Assembly: GCA_963920635.1 (NCBI GenBank)
Contig: OY987298.1
Coordinates: 82,655,454-82,719,453, forward strand
Source of the DNA: Pseudeuparius sepicola
Taxonomy: Eukaryota; Arthropoda; Insecta; Coleoptera; Anthribidae
Direction: 5' to 3'
DNA: 64,000 nucleotides
The notes beneath the pieces were generated by a model that made no database searches, had not been told where the DNA came from, and saw only the letters and a list, made by a program, of their open reading frames with translations. The position numbers and the translations under genes were made by a program. Positions 36,001-46,700 of this stretch are shown here, piece by piece. Each line of letters begins with the position of its first letter. Position 1 is the stretch's first letter.

Positions 36001-36009
36001 GCAGCAAAC

Positions 36010-36342
36010 ATGTCCTTCTTAAATAATTTAAACAATAATTTGTTGTTAAAAAATCTGGTGAACGTTCGAGATTTGGAAGTAAATGAAAAATTTGAGATTC
36101 AGAGTTTTAAGAGAATAAGTACTAAGTATGGCGAGAAAGTGGTTGTGGAGTTTGCAGACTTCAAGACCATTCTGCCCCAGCGGTTTACGGATGAACTAAC
36201 TCAAGAACGAATTGACAGTTTGAATGGTGACAAAAAAAGGCGCTTTTTAACCAGCTTGGCCCCGTCGGCGAAACGACTAATATTATTTTTTCTGAAGAAT
36301 GAGAGCAACATTATATGTAGGTTTAGAAATGTAAAATTGTGA
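36010..36342 (+). CDS. Polinton TIR protein, left copy (C-terminus frameshifted)
   Basis: Starts MSFLNNLNNNLLLKNL and matches the right-TIR copy (60145-59852) for ~90 residues, including STKYGEKVVVEFADF and LPQRFTDEL. Near 36262 a base is lost relative to the right copy, so the conserved LGPVG-STNI-F tail is replaced by unrelated residues. The small second ORF behind it is also deleted. It is transcribed inward from a TATA box within the TIR. The function is unknown; a small single-stranded-DNA-binding protein is a guess from the beta-rich pattern. Confidence 0.7.
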   Translation: MSFLNNLNNNLLLKNLVNVRDLEVNEKFEIQSFKRISTKYGEKVVVEFADFKTILPQRFTDELTQERIDSLNGDKKRRFLTSLAPSAKRLILFFLKNESNIICRFRNVKL

Positions 36343-36393
36343 AAATAAAAATATTATTTGTTTGTGTGTGTTTTACTAATATTTTTGGGGGGC

Positions 36394-36400
36394 TATAAAA
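36394..36400 (+). promoter_or_regulatory. TATA box of the penton-like gene
   Basis: CTATAAAAG lies ~30 bp before the ATG region at 36430, so the leader is very short. Confidence 0.55.
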
Positions 36401-36429
36401 GTGGTACTTGAGGTTGGAATTCATCAATC

Positions 36430-37140
36430 ATGTCGCTGCTGTTCACCCTACAAGGTTTTACTTCCACACTTTCTATTGACTTTAATATTCCTATACATTT
36501 AGAACCAGATTTTGAATATGGTTTGGCACTGCTAGGATTTCACACATATAACAGCATACCCAATATAGATGTTGGTGTCAATAAATTTTATTATATAAAC
36601 GCTGATGGATATCGAAAATGTTTAGTTATTTCCACAGGGTCGTATGAAATTGAAGCCTTAGAAGATTACATAGTTCGAGCTTTAAGAAAAGAGGAACCTG
36701 ATCAGAAAAATCCAATTTCAATAAAGGCTAATAACAGTACCTTACAGTGTGAAATTTACAGTGATAAATATACAGTAGATTTTCTACCAACAGACTCTAT
36801 TGGTCATGTGTTAGGGTTTTCTCCTACACGATTAGAGTCTGGACAATTGCATACTTCCGATATATCTGTAAACATCGTGAAGGTCAGAACTATACATATA
36901 GATTGTAACGTAACATCTGGAGCATATTATAAAAATCAACCAACTCATACGATTTACGAGTTTGCAGTTAGCTGTGATCCTGGTTACGCCATAGACGAGT
37001 CTCCGAAAAATTTGGTGTACATGCCAGTTGCAAAGCGTGAGATTAATAATTTAACGCTAACTATTCTCGATCAGAACTTTCAACCTGTAAATTTTAGAGG
37101 CGAGGAAATAATTGTGCGGTTGGAGTTGAAGCGTGTATGA
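36430..37140 (+). CDS. Penton-like minor capsid protein (single jelly roll)
   Basis: 236 aa, starting MSLLFTLQGFTSTLSIDF. The C-terminal half has the layout I associate with Polinton/adintovirus penton-type minor capsid proteins: IDCNVTSGAYYKNQPTHTIYEF, then CDPGYAIDESPKNLVYMPV, REINNLTLTILDQN and FRGEEIIVRLELKR at the end. In virions such a protein would fill the fivefold vertices. It lies directly upstream of the hexon-like gene on the same strand, with its own TATA box. The frame is intact and complete. The family call comes from remembered motif patterns and gene order, not a search. Confidence 0.75.
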   Translation: MSLLFTLQGFTSTLSIDFNIPIHLEPDFEYGLALLGFHTYNSIPNIDVGVNKFYYINADGYRKCLVISTGSYEIEALEDYIVRALRKEEPDQKNPISIKANNSTLQCEIYSDKYTVDFLPTDSIGHVLGFSPTRLESGQLHTSDISVNIVKVRTIHIDCNVTSGAYYKNQPTHTIYEFAVSCDPGYAIDESPKNLVYMPVAKREINNLTLTILDQNFQPVNFRGEEIIVRLELKRV

Positions 37141-37189
37141 AAATTTCGCTATAGAGATGGTTTTGGTTTTTGGTGGCAGATACCACCCG

Positions 37190-37225
37190 TATAAAAGTCA
37201 ATCACAATGCTTTTAAAATTCACTA
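37190..37225 (+). promoter_or_regulatory. TATA box and initiator of the hexon-like gene
   Basis: GTATAAAAG (37189-37197) precedes an ATTCACTAGT initiator-like site by about 30 bp. Confidence 0.55.
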
Positions 37226-37295
37226 GTGAGTAAATCATCGAAGAGTACAGATCGTCTCTCGTTGGAAAATCAGCAATTTTTGAAAGCGCTTGGTT

Positions 37296-38513
37296 ATGTC
37301 CTTAACACCTCAAGTGTTTAATGTGCATCGCACACCCACATATGACGAATCTATTCAACGCTTAGAGAAGCGTACCTATTACCCATTTGTAAAGTCATTT
37401 AGGAATAATGATATTGTGGAAATAACCATTAATCAGGGTGATGCATGGTTGTTAATGTTTGACGCGTCGATTTTTGTCAAAGGAAAAGTGACTAAGAAAT
37501 CTGCTACCGGCGATTGTACATTAGCCAACAATGGTGCCGCATTTCTCTTCGATTCTGTTTCTTACGAACTAAATGGTAAAGAGATTGAGGTGGTGAGAAA
37601 CCCGGGAATTGTGAGCACGATTAGATCATATCTTTGCTATACTGCTAATGATGAAAAATGTATGTCAACAGCAAGCTGGGTTGGGGTTAATAAATCTTTT
37701 GCTGTTAACAATGATGGAACATTCAATGTAAGAATTCCGCTAAAACATTTGTTTGGGATATTCAACGACTATCAGCTGGCAATTTGCGGTAAACAGACGT
37801 TGAGATTGACGCGAGCTAGAAATGATAACAATGCTTTGCTGCTACAAGGTGCAGATACCGATGCTGAAATAACAATTTCCAACATTGAACTAAAGGTTAA
37901 ACATATTCGGCCGAATGATATGATTAGATTGGATCTCCTTAAATCTATAAAAATTGATCGTCCAATTATAATTGCGTTCCGCAAGTGGGAGCTACACGAA
38001 TTATCAAATCTTACTGTAAACGCCCAAAGGGAAATATGGGCTGTAAAATCATCGTCAGCAGTGTCAACCCCTCGATACGTCATCGTTGGATTTCAGACTA
38101 ATCGGAATGAAGATTCTAAAACTGACCCCAAGGCATTTGACCACATAAATACGACTGATGTAAGATTAATTGTAAACGGTGAATATTTTCCATTCGAAAG
38201 TCAGAGGCTGAATTTTGCTGGTAATGACTTTCTGGACGCCTATCACAATTATGTTGAATTTTATCCAAGTTACATGAATGCGATGGAGAGTCGACCGCTA
38301 CTTAGCTATGCAGATTACAAAAATAATGCAACCCTGTTTGTTATAGATTTTTCTCGCCGGAATGAATCTATAAAAATAAATACAGTTGACGTTAAGCTGG
38401 ACATAGAAAACAGCAATGGCTTTCCTGATAAAACTCGAGCCTACTGCATAATTGTTCATGACTGTGCCATGGAATATTTGCCCTTGAGTGAAACTGTACG
38501 AGATTTAATGTAG
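37296..38513 (+). CDS. Hexon-like major capsid protein (double jelly roll)
   Basis: About 405 aa from the ATG at 37296 (MSLTPQVFNVHRTPTYDES); a TTG two codons upstream is not needed. The position after the penton-like gene, the length and the beta-rich sequence with few Cys fit the double-jelly-roll major capsid protein of Polintons and adintoviruses. Recognisable patches are YDESIQRLEKRTYYPF near the N-terminus, a central KVKHIRPNDMIRLDLLKSI, and AFRKWELHEL. It would form hexon-like trimers of an icosahedral shell. The frame is intact and ends 50 bp before the next gene. I infer the family from context and pattern; a structure-based search would settle it. Confidence 0.75.
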   Translation: MSLTPQVFNVHRTPTYDESIQRLEKRTYYPFVKSFRNNDIVEITINQGDAWLLMFDASIFVKGKVTKKSATGDCTLANNGAAFLFDSVSYELNGKEIEVVRNPGIVSTIRSYLCYTANDEKCMSTASWVGVNKSFAVNNDGTFNVRIPLKHLFGIFNDYQLAICGKQTLRLTRARNDNNALLLQGADTDAEITISNIELKVKHIRPNDMIRLDLLKSIKIDRPIIIAFRKWELHELSNLTVNAQREIWAVKSSSAVSTPRYVIVGFQTNRNEDSKTDPKAFDHINTTDVRLIVNGEYFPFESQRLNFAGNDFLDAYHNYVEFYPSYMNAMESRPLLSYADYKNNATLFVIDFSRRNESIKINTVDVKLDIENSNGFPDKTRAYCIIVHDCAMEYLPLSETVRDLM

Positions 38514-38524
38514 AACCACATATC

Positions 38525-38554
38525 TATATAAAAGAACATTGTCACATTTCAGTT
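38525..38554 (+). promoter_or_regulatory. TATA box and initiator of the 141-aa gene
   Basis: CTATATAAAAG is followed by ATTTCAGTT ~25 bp later; the ATG is at 38564. The IAP gene overlapping its 3' end may share this transcript. Confidence 0.6.
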
Positions 38555-38563
38555 ATAATTAAG

Positions 38564-38989
38564 ATGTTGCTGAGACTGGGTCACGTTATATTATTCCCAC
38601 TAATAAATAATGTGTTCTATATTTACAACCCAGAAGATACTAAGATATCTATTTGCGAGCGGGATAAATGTTTCCCATTTAAGGCGGTAGTTGGAAAAAT
38701 TTTAGTAGCAAGACTACCTAAAAATGCTACTCAATTTAAACTTCATGCAGTATTCCAAAACCATACGACTGTTGAAACTGTGTGGAGGGAGATTCCACAT
38801 TTCACCACACCCACAATGGACATGCTCAGAGAGCTCCCCACTCAAGATCATCATATAAAAGATCTCGCATTTGTACCACTCATTTACTACATTACTATAT
38901 GTTCTTCCTTGTTAGTAGCAAAATTATTTATTGAAATAGTAAGAATATTACTGAGTGAGCAATGGAACGTAATTACGAGAGTCTTATAA
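38564..38989 (+). CDS. Unknown 141-aa protein with C-terminal membrane segment
   Basis: Starts MLLRLGHVILFPLINNVFYI and has a hydrophobic stretch at about residues 103-127 (LAFVPLIYYITICSSLLVAK) followed by a short basic tail, suggesting a tail-anchored or type II membrane protein. Two Cys (ICERDKC) lie in the N-terminal half. I recognise no family. It lies between the hexon-like and IAP genes on the same strand, and its last 28 bp overlap the IAP start in another frame, so the two are probably co-transcribed. Confidence 0.65.
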   Translation: MLLRLGHVILFPLINNVFYIYNPEDTKISICERDKCFPFKAVVGKILVARLPKNATQFKLHAVFQNHTTVETVWREIPHFTTPTMDMLRELPTQDHHIKDLAFVPLIYYITICSSLLVAKLFIEIVRILLSEQWNVITRVL

Positions 38990-39384
38990 GAACGTTTGAA
39001 AACTGGTCAAGCCCCCTATTAGCAGAAAAGCTTGCTCGAGTTGGATTTTTTTATACGAATTATGAAGATGTTGTCCAATGTCCATTTTGCAATATTGAAG
39101 GATATAAATGGGAAAAGAATGATGATCCATGGCAAGATCATGCTAGCTGGAGTCCCAATTGCCCGTTCATTAAAGGTGAAATCAAGCCTGTGGACATCCC
39201 ACCTGAAAAAGTTGACATTGTCAATCCAGACTTTTTATGTATAGTATGCTACTGCAAAAACATAGAAGTCTTGTCAGTTCCATGTGGACATTTGGCATGC
39301 TGTATGGGTTGTGCAAACTCCATGGAGAAGTGCCCGCTGTGTAGGAGTATTGTGCAGCAGAAGATTCGAGTTTACATTCCTTAA
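38962..39384 (+). CDS. iap: Inhibitor of apoptosis protein, one BIR plus RING
   Basis: 140 aa. The BIR domain (about residues 5-72) has all zinc ligands, C40, C43, H60 and C67, in the context VGFFYTN...CPFC...DDPWQDH...NCPFI. The RING domain (93-128) has C93, C96, C108, H110, C114, C117, C124 and C127 in the C3HC4 pattern. By family knowledge such proteins bind caspases or their activators and act as E3 ubiquitin ligases, blocking host cell death. Baculoviruses use the same architecture, usually with two BIRs. It overlaps the end of the preceding membrane-protein gene; AATAAA at 39407 is a likely polyadenylation signal. The frame is intact. Confidence 0.9.
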   Translation: MERNYESLIRTFENWSSPLLAEKLARVGFFYTNYEDVVQCPFCNIEGYKWEKNDDPWQDHASWSPNCPFIKGEIKPVDIPPEKVDIVNPDFLCIVCYCKNIEVLSVPCGHLACCMGCANSMEKCPLCRSIVQQKIRVYIP

Positions 39385-39412
39385 ATTTATTGTAATAGTT
39401 GTAGAAAATAAA

Positions 39413-39447
39413 TATTCTTAATTGAAAACTGTTTATTATTTACATCC

Positions 39448-39486
<39 letters not shown>
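39413..39486. repeat. Short spacer and (TA)n tract at the left Tc1 insertion
   Basis: A TA run of ~35 bp ends exactly at the CAGGG end of the next element, fitting Tc1/mariner preference for TA. Confidence 0.7.
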
Positions 39487-39489
<3 letters not shown>

Positions 39490-40055
39490 GGTTAACTATC
39501 ACTTAGTACAAAAATTTTTATGGCAGATAAAGAAAAATTAGACTTGCCAAAATAAATTTTCAAAATTTTCTAACATTTGTCTTAAGCCTAAAAAAATTTT
39601 TTTTCAAATTGTATTAAACCCCTCAAAAAACGCCGCCTATGGACGCCCGCGCGACATGTCTAAAAATTTCGCGTATGTCAATAGCGCGGCGTTGCCACGT
39701 CTATCAATTTATCCGAGGATTCACCACAAAATTTCGATTTCCTTTTAAAAACGATTACTTTCTAAGGAACATGTAGAATGCCTATGAAACACCTACCTTA
39801 CTGACATTTCCAGGATTGTTTGCACCATTTTCTGTTTTCTTGCTTTTTACATTAAAAGTCACACAACACAACATTCACATTTTCTAAATCTGTTGGGGAT
39901 CTCTTGGTTTCCCTCTGCTATTCCTTTTGTTTGAAGCGAGGTACTCAGCCTGACGACCACGACGAGGTAGATCCCCTCCGCCAGGAAAACCCCGAAGAGT
40001 AACCAAAAAATCACAACTGCACTAGCACACATTGCACAAATGCACATGCAAAGCA

Positions 40056-41324
40056 CTACAGTAGCTGTTCAAAGAGGCCGCCGTTAACTTCGATGCACAA
40101 ATTCACTCGGTTAACTAAAGAAGTCTGGATACGTGCAAAAAGTCCATGATTATTCCGGATTTGAACAGCTGCACCTTCAATTCGTTCACGTAACTGCTGC
40201 TCGTTGTCGATTTCCTGCTCGTACACAATCGCCTTCATGAATCCCCAAATACAAAAATCCATTGGATTCAAGTCTGGTGATCGCGGCGGCCATGCAATTG
40301 GCCCTCCTCTTCCGATCCAACGGTTGGGGCATTGGTCGTCTAAAAGTGCACGAACAGGTCTCGCAAAATGGGCTGGTGCACCATCGTGCATAAACCACAT
40401 GTCATGCAGTACTTGTAGTGGCAAATTATCAAACAAAACATTTGTCAGAAAATACAAGTATCGTTCAGCGTTTAAATTTTCCGGTAGAATGTATGGTCCA
40501 ATTAATCGATCTCCATAAACTACTGCCCAAACATTGATGGAAAACCGACGTTGGAAATTAAACCGCCGAACAGCATGTGGGTTCTCATCGGACCAAATAT
40601 GGCTGTTGTGTCTAAAAAAAAAACAACAAAAATTAGAAATATTCACAATTTTGGCGAAGGCGTTAGGATTGACATAGCCAATTTTATAATAAATAAAAAA
40701 GATAATATGGAAGAGAGAAAGCTATAAGTAAGTAAAAATTTACATACGTGTAAACCCCAGCACGTGTGAAGCAGCATTCGTCTGTCCAAAGAATGTTGAA
40801 AACAAAGTTTGGGTCTGGGCGATTCGATCACGTAGCCAAGTGCAGTAGGTCATTCTCACCGGAAAATCATTTGCTTCTAATGCTTGGACCTTTTGTATGT
40901 GATAAGGGTGAAGGCCGTTTTCCCTTAGAATCCTCCATGCCTGTAAATAATTTTATTGTTACATTTTAAATTTTATGTAGGTATTAGGTGCAAGCAAAGA
41001 CAATCCCATCACATGGGATAGTCTTTGGTAGAAGTCAGTTTTATTGGTTTTATTTTACTTGCCTTGTTCTGAGATATTCCCAATCTCCTTGCAATAGCTG
41101 TAGTGCTTATGGAAGGTTGCTCGCCCACCCCTTCGAGCTTGCAAAACACCAGTGTTTCGCATACGTTGTACAATGTTCACGAAAGTACGTGGGTTAGGCA
41201 TATTTGCCCTGTTAGGAAAACGAATACGGTATTCTGCTGCAGCTCGATGTGCACTTTCATCGCATCTCCCGTACATTATAACCATGTCCGTTAACTCGGC
41301 GTTCGAATACTCCGGCATTTTCAC
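40056..41324 (-). pseudogene. Tc1/mariner DD41D transposase with two introns, frameshifted in exon 1
   Basis: The gene model has three exons: 41324-41063, 40940-40748 and 40611-40056. Exon 1 encodes a DUF4817-type helix-turn-helix (PEYSNAELTDMVIMYG...). The first catalytic Asp lies in exon 2 (ILWTDECCF), the second in FMHDGAPAHF and the third in SPDLNPMDF; I count 41 residues between the last two. Intron 2 is GT-AG; intron 1 is GC-AG with the strong donor AAG|GCAAGT. A one-base frameshift near 41110, in a G-rich run in exon 1, breaks the frame. Confidence 0.75.
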
Positions 41325-41425
41325 AAAGACGCTGAACGATTTGCCGCGAAAATCAAGACCAAACTGGGAAATAACGCCATGTTACATTCGCAAATGCCCT
41401 CCGTCGGCTACTAGCCAAACTTGAA

Positions 41426-42498
41426 AAGGTTTGTTCCAACAGGACCAATAACCGTGCTCAAGCACGTTCAGCGCATGCGCACTACCCCACTGGCTGTTCC
41501 AACTGAATTATGTACCTACCGACACGGGACGATACACGCACTGTTCCAGCCGATTTATGGATCATTTGTGTATCGTCCTTGTACGATAAAAACGGTCCCT
41601 GGTCTAAAGCAATAACCGCGTGTACTGACATGCGCAGTGTATAGTCATGTGACAGAGATAAACAATAACCTCATATTTTTGTTTTTACGTAGATGGTTTT
41701 AAATCGATGGCTGGGATCGTGTTTTTTATTTCTTGTTGGTTTTTGGCTTGTTGGGTAGGGCGGGGAATCGTTGAACAATAATTTTTTAGAGTGAAGAGTG
41801 AGGTTAGCCCACCGAACATTCGGTTAGCCACATATTAAACACGCAGGTTAGGTGCGGTCACAAAACGTGATTTGGTCGATTTGATTCACAATCCGTTCCA
41901 TCTGAAATTTTCTTTGGGATCGCACATGAACGGTGCAAAACTAGCGCATGCGTTCTTTAAGGGTTATCATCTAGTTCATGTACAGTTCTGTGACGGTACG
42001 TAAATTCGAGTTGGAACAAATGATCCCAAAGAAAATTTCAGATGGAACGGATTGTGAATCAAATCGACCAAATCATATTTGTGACCGCACCTAACCTGCG
42101 TGTTTAATATGTGGCTAACCGAATGTTCGGTGGGCTAACCTCACTCTTCACTCTAAAAAATTGTTCAACGATTCCCCGCCCTACCCAACAAGAAATAAAA
42201 AACACGATCCCAGCCATCGATTTAAAACTATCTACGTAAAAAGAAAAATATGAGGTTAATGTTTATCTCTGTCACACGACCATACACTGCGCATGTCAGT
42301 ACACGCGGTTATTGCTTTAGACCAGGCACCGTTTTTATCGTACAAGGACGATACACAAATGATCCATAAATCGGCTGGAACAGTGCGTGTATCGTCCCGT
42401 GTCGGTAGGTACATAATTCAGTTGGAACAGCCAGTGGGGTAGTGCGCATGCGCTGAACGTGCTTGAGCACGGTTATTGGCCCTGTTGGAACAAACCTT
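41426..42498. mobile_element. Foldback element with ~490-bp arms
   Basis: 41426-41921 pairs with 42023-42498 at high identity; the outer ends are AAGGTTTGTTCCAACAGG. The spacer is ~100 bp. The same 64-codon ORF appears on opposite strands in the two arms, which is only a consequence of the palindrome. It is inserted in the 5' region of the surrounding Tc1 element. No clear target duplication was found. Confidence 0.8.
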
Positions 42499-43111
42499 GT
42501 ATGTACAGTTAGTTGCCTAGCTAGGAAGTTATGAAATGACGAACGGGGCAACGCGGAGCAGTCGAAAAAACGTTTCATAGACTCGACCGGGCCGATACGT
42601 CGCTTAATTCATACCGCCGAGGCTTCAGAACAATAAATCCTTTATCTATGCTTCAGAAGAGGTTAGATGGTGGACAAGAATTCATCAGAGGAGCTCCGGG
42701 GGTATTAAGAGAGACGGCTTGTGGTGTCGCGGTAATGAGCTTTCCGCGAGACTAGGAACCGGTCCGGATACGAGCTAAGGTAAGGGGAATCTAATAGCGC
42801 TGCATCTGTACAGATTCAAATCGATTGTTATTTATGTATTTTTTAAATTTGTTTGAGTAAAAAGGTATTTTCACCGTTCCTAAATCAACGGCAACACCGC
42901 GGAAAATCACTTCAGCTGTCAGTACCTTCAGAAGCCAAATTGGATGACGTCATTAAAGGCGGGGATTTACAGGGAAAATAGGGGTCTTTACCCGTTTTTT
43001 TAAAGATCGTAAAAAAAATCTAAAAATATTTTTCTATGTTTTCTTAAGCCATCCTGCGCACGTGGTAAAATTTTTTGTACTAAGTCATAGTTAACCCTGT
43101 ATATATATATA

Positions 43112-43711
43112 CAGGGTAATTCAGGATAAAATGTCAATATTTTAGGTACGTATTCGGGGACCCAAAATAAACATAAAAGTTCCTATAAACATGGGTCCTA
43201 TTCCCGGCCGTTACCGAAATACAGGGGTAAACAACATTCAATTTAAGGTTTTTATTACATTATTTATAACAGGTAGGCTAGGTTTTATAGTTTTCAAAAA
43301 TGCCACCGTTTACTTCTAAACATAAGTCAGCTCTCTGGTGAATAGCTCGGGTCGCTCTATGAATGGATACGGGCCTGTTTCTTATAGTTGCTGCTGCATT
43401 TATTATTCGATCGAGTAATGCATCTCTAGTGTTTACTTTACTTGAATATACCAATGATTTAAACCACCCCCAAAGACAATAATCCAGAGGATTAAGGTCT
43501 ACTATTGCTAAGCAACAGGAATTTCCGCCTGAATCACCCAAAACCTAGCCTACCTGTTATAAATAATGTAATAAAAACCTTAAATTGAATGTTGTTTACC
43601 CCTGTATTTCGGTAACGGCCGGGAATAGGACCCATGTTTATAGGAACTTTTATGTTTATTTTGGGTCCCCGAATACGTACCTAAAATATTGACATTTCCT
43701 CCTGAATCACC

Positions 43712-43714
<3 letters not shown>
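43112..43714 (-). mobile_element. Internally deleted Tc1/mariner element, 603 bp, ~165-bp TIRs
   Basis: 43112-43280 pairs with ~43545-43714 (ends CAGGGTAATTCAGGA and CAGGGTGATTCAGGA), flanked by TA in (TA)n. Between the arms is the C-terminal piece of a DD41D-type transposase on the minus strand (VDLNPLDYCLWGWFKSLVYS, 43278-43541), so the rest was lost by internal deletion. Confidence 0.8.

Positions 43715-43794
<80 letters not shown>
43715..43794. repeat. (TA)n microsatellite, ~80 bp
   Basis: An uninterrupted TA run between two Tc1/mariner elements. It is probably the original insertion target, expanded after insertion. Confidence 0.95.
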
Positions 43795-43798
<4 letters not shown>

Positions 43799-46700
43799 GT
43801 AACTTTGATAAGTACAGAAATTTTAAGGGCAGGTCGGGAAAAATGCACTTGTTACGCCTATGCAATTAAAATTTTTCTAAAGTGCATATTAACGTCAGAA
43901 ATAATTTTTTTTAAAACGCTATTAAAACCCCTTTTTCCGACGCTACGGCCATGGGTCCTTGACCTTGCCGGGACCAGCTGGAACTGAGGCCGGTTCCGGC
44001 GGATCCCCCCCAATTCCGCCGTGCAGCGTTGTCAGACGTATAGCTCTTTCACAGTATTTCAGGAATAGTCTTTCAACTAATTTTTGAACAAATCTTTAAT
44101 GGTTCTTTTAGCGAATAGCATGCAAAAAAACTACCTTTCGGATGCCTGGATGATTTTCCTTGCGGGTGTCGTACTCCTTTCTTATGTTATCCAAAAATCC
44201 TCTCGAAAATCACAAGAAGCACTAGGTAACTGGTTGCCAGTCGAATCGCTTTTTCCGAGGCTTTTTCGCAGTATTTGAAGAATATTGACGCAACCATGTA
44301 TCATTTGGTGTATGTGGAGATTAAATAAATAAATAAATAATTTTTGGACAACTCCTGAAAGGTTCTTTTAGCGAATAGCTCGACGAATAGCATGAAAAAG
44401 CCTACCTTTGAGATGCATCGATTATTTTTACTATTTTCTTGTGTTTAGATACTATCCAAAAATCTTCACAAAATCACATAAAGCACTAAGTACCTACCTA
44501 ACTAGTGGCACTGTTTTTATACGATGGTCGCGAAGGTATAACACTTCGTAGTCTCTTTTTACGGAAATACGAACAAAACACTTGTTTTTTTTTCACTGCA
44601 CACTTAAAGCGGCGCGATGCCAAATATTAGGGACGTCTCGGTTTCCCTCAGCTGATTTATTCCAACGGGGACTCGACTAGGTGGATTGTACAATTAGATC
44701 CATACCGTATGCGTCTAATAAAACCCGAATTTTCGCGAACCCTTGAAGCTGCTTCTTTTATCCTCGCGCGTAATTGGGGTACCTAGTAGGAACCTATCTA
44801 GCACTGTTTTCATACGAAGGCCGCGAACGTTTAACACTGCATTTCTTAACGGAAATATGAAAAAATCACTTGTTATTTCACTGCAAATTCGTAGCGGCAA
44901 TTGCAACAGGTTTGGACATCACTGCTGGTCCAAAAAATGGCGAACGGATCTGGAAAAATGTACAGAAGCAGGTTCACTTCCGACGAAGCAACGGAACAAT
45001 ATCGGTTAGCAAGACGCGACGTTTGCATACGCGTCCACGTTTTGGAAACAGAATTGTTATACCACAGAATAGCCACACGTAAGGCATTCTGTATAATAAT
45101 AAATTGCTTGTTGAAGCTGGCGCTCCCAAAAATTACAGGCGGACGCGGATCGATATCAATCAGCTGTTAAATCCCATAATAATCGGACGGACGATCTTCG
45201 ACTAGCGCGTCGGCTACGGCGCGGCGGTATGGTGACGGAGACTGCGTGCGTGCGCACAAGCTTTCCCCCATACCATCCAATACCACTATTCTGTGTTGCC
45301 GTTTATGCCGACATGTCCCCAAACTGACTTAAAGTCCCTTAAATCCGATTTTTGATTTTCGCGGATTTATACGGGGTTTCATTCGTTATAAGTTCATCTA
45401 CTATCTCGTATAATTATTACGCACAAAAACGGGTAAATCCATGTAAAAATCCACTACACAATTAAATTTATACGGAATTAAATTACTAAATCAGGTAAAT
45501 TTTCAGCACACTTGGCAACATAGTAGCGCCGCCCCGAGAGAAGTAGGGCCGCGAGCCGCGATTGGCTAATATCGCGTACAAGTTATGAATGGTGGGAATC
45601 ACCTGTGGTGTCGATGTTTGAAGTGGGTAGCCGGCGCCCCGCACCCGCGCCCCTCGCCCCGCTGTGCTGAAATTTAGTAGATCGGCCACGCGGCGTGGAA
45701 TTGGAGCAAAATCGAGTGAATCCGTGAATTTATTCGTAATTATTGCGCGATTCGGCCCGGCGTCGTTCTCGTGGTGTGCAAAAAGCGACGCAAAAAGTGT
45801 TTTAAGTTTTTAGTGTTGTGGTAGGTGATAATAGTGATAAAAGATGGCATTTTATTCCAATGCAGAAATGGTAGATATGATGAGAGCATATTTTTTGTCA
45901 GGAGAGGTAGCAATGGCCGCACAAAGAATGTATCGTGAAGAATTTCCACAAAGGAATACTCCGAATGCGCGAACTTTTGTTAGAATAGTCCAAAGGTTAA
46001 GAGATTTTGGAAACTTTGGACACCAAAGGCAAGATATTGGCCGTGAGCAAACCGCCCGAGTAAGAGAGTTAGAACCTCAAATTTTAGATGCAATTGAAGA
46101 AACTCCTGGAACGAGTACAAGAAGATTGGCCGCTAGATTCAACATTTCGCACATGACTGTTTTTCGCACATTGAAAGTTCAAGGTTTACATCCTTATCAC
46201 GTACAAAAAGTGCAAGCTCTCAAGGAGGAAGATTTGCCAAGAAGAGTAGCGTTTTGTGAATGGTACAGGCAAAAGAGCACTGAAAATGATAATTTTGGGA
46301 AACATGTCTTATGGACAGATGAGGCCGCCTTTACCCGATAGGGAATTTTTAATGTGCACAATACTCATGTCTGGGCAGATGAAAATCCGCATGAAGTACG
46401 GGAAAGCCATTTTCAAGAAAGATTTTCTTTAAATGTGTGGGCAGGAATTGTTAATGACAATCTTGTTGGACCACATATTTTTGAAGGGCGGCTAAACGGA
46501 GCTATGTACTTGGACTTTCTGAGGAATAATTTGGAAAATTTTTTGGACGATTTGCCATTAGATTTGATCAGAAATTTGTGGATACAGCACGATGGTGCCC
46601 CGCCCCACCGGGCAAGAATAGTACGAGCATGGCTAGATAATAATTTTCACGATCAATGGATCGGTCAAGGAGGGCCTGTTGCCTGGCCACCGAGGTCACC

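Larger units (their letters stand above)
35860..36366 (+). repeat. Left terminal inverted repeat of Polinton-2
   Basis: Pairs with 59730-60295. Identity is high for the first ~444 bp; the left copy then lacks ~55 bp that the right copy keeps, and pairing resumes through GTAAAATTGTGAAAATAAAA. It contains a terminal hairpin, a TATA box and a small gene. Confidence 0.9.
39487..43099 (-). mobile_element. Tc1/mariner element (DD41D type), 3.6 kb, with nested foldback
   Basis: The ends CAGGGTTAACTATCACTTAG and, in complement, CAGGGTTAACTATGACTTAG are flanked by TA on both sides within (TA)n. The minus-strand transposase gene occupies 40056-41324. A foldback element sits at 41426-42498. The remaining right part is the element's 5' region. 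Confidence 0.8.

Noticed and set aside
35929..36009. Longer N-terminus for the TIR gene
   Set aside because: The extension begins without an ATG, runs through the TATA box and initiator, and is not shared with Polinton-3.
41421..42578. ORFs at 41421-41615 and 42309-42578 as genes
   Set aside because: They are the same short frame read from both arms of a foldback element.
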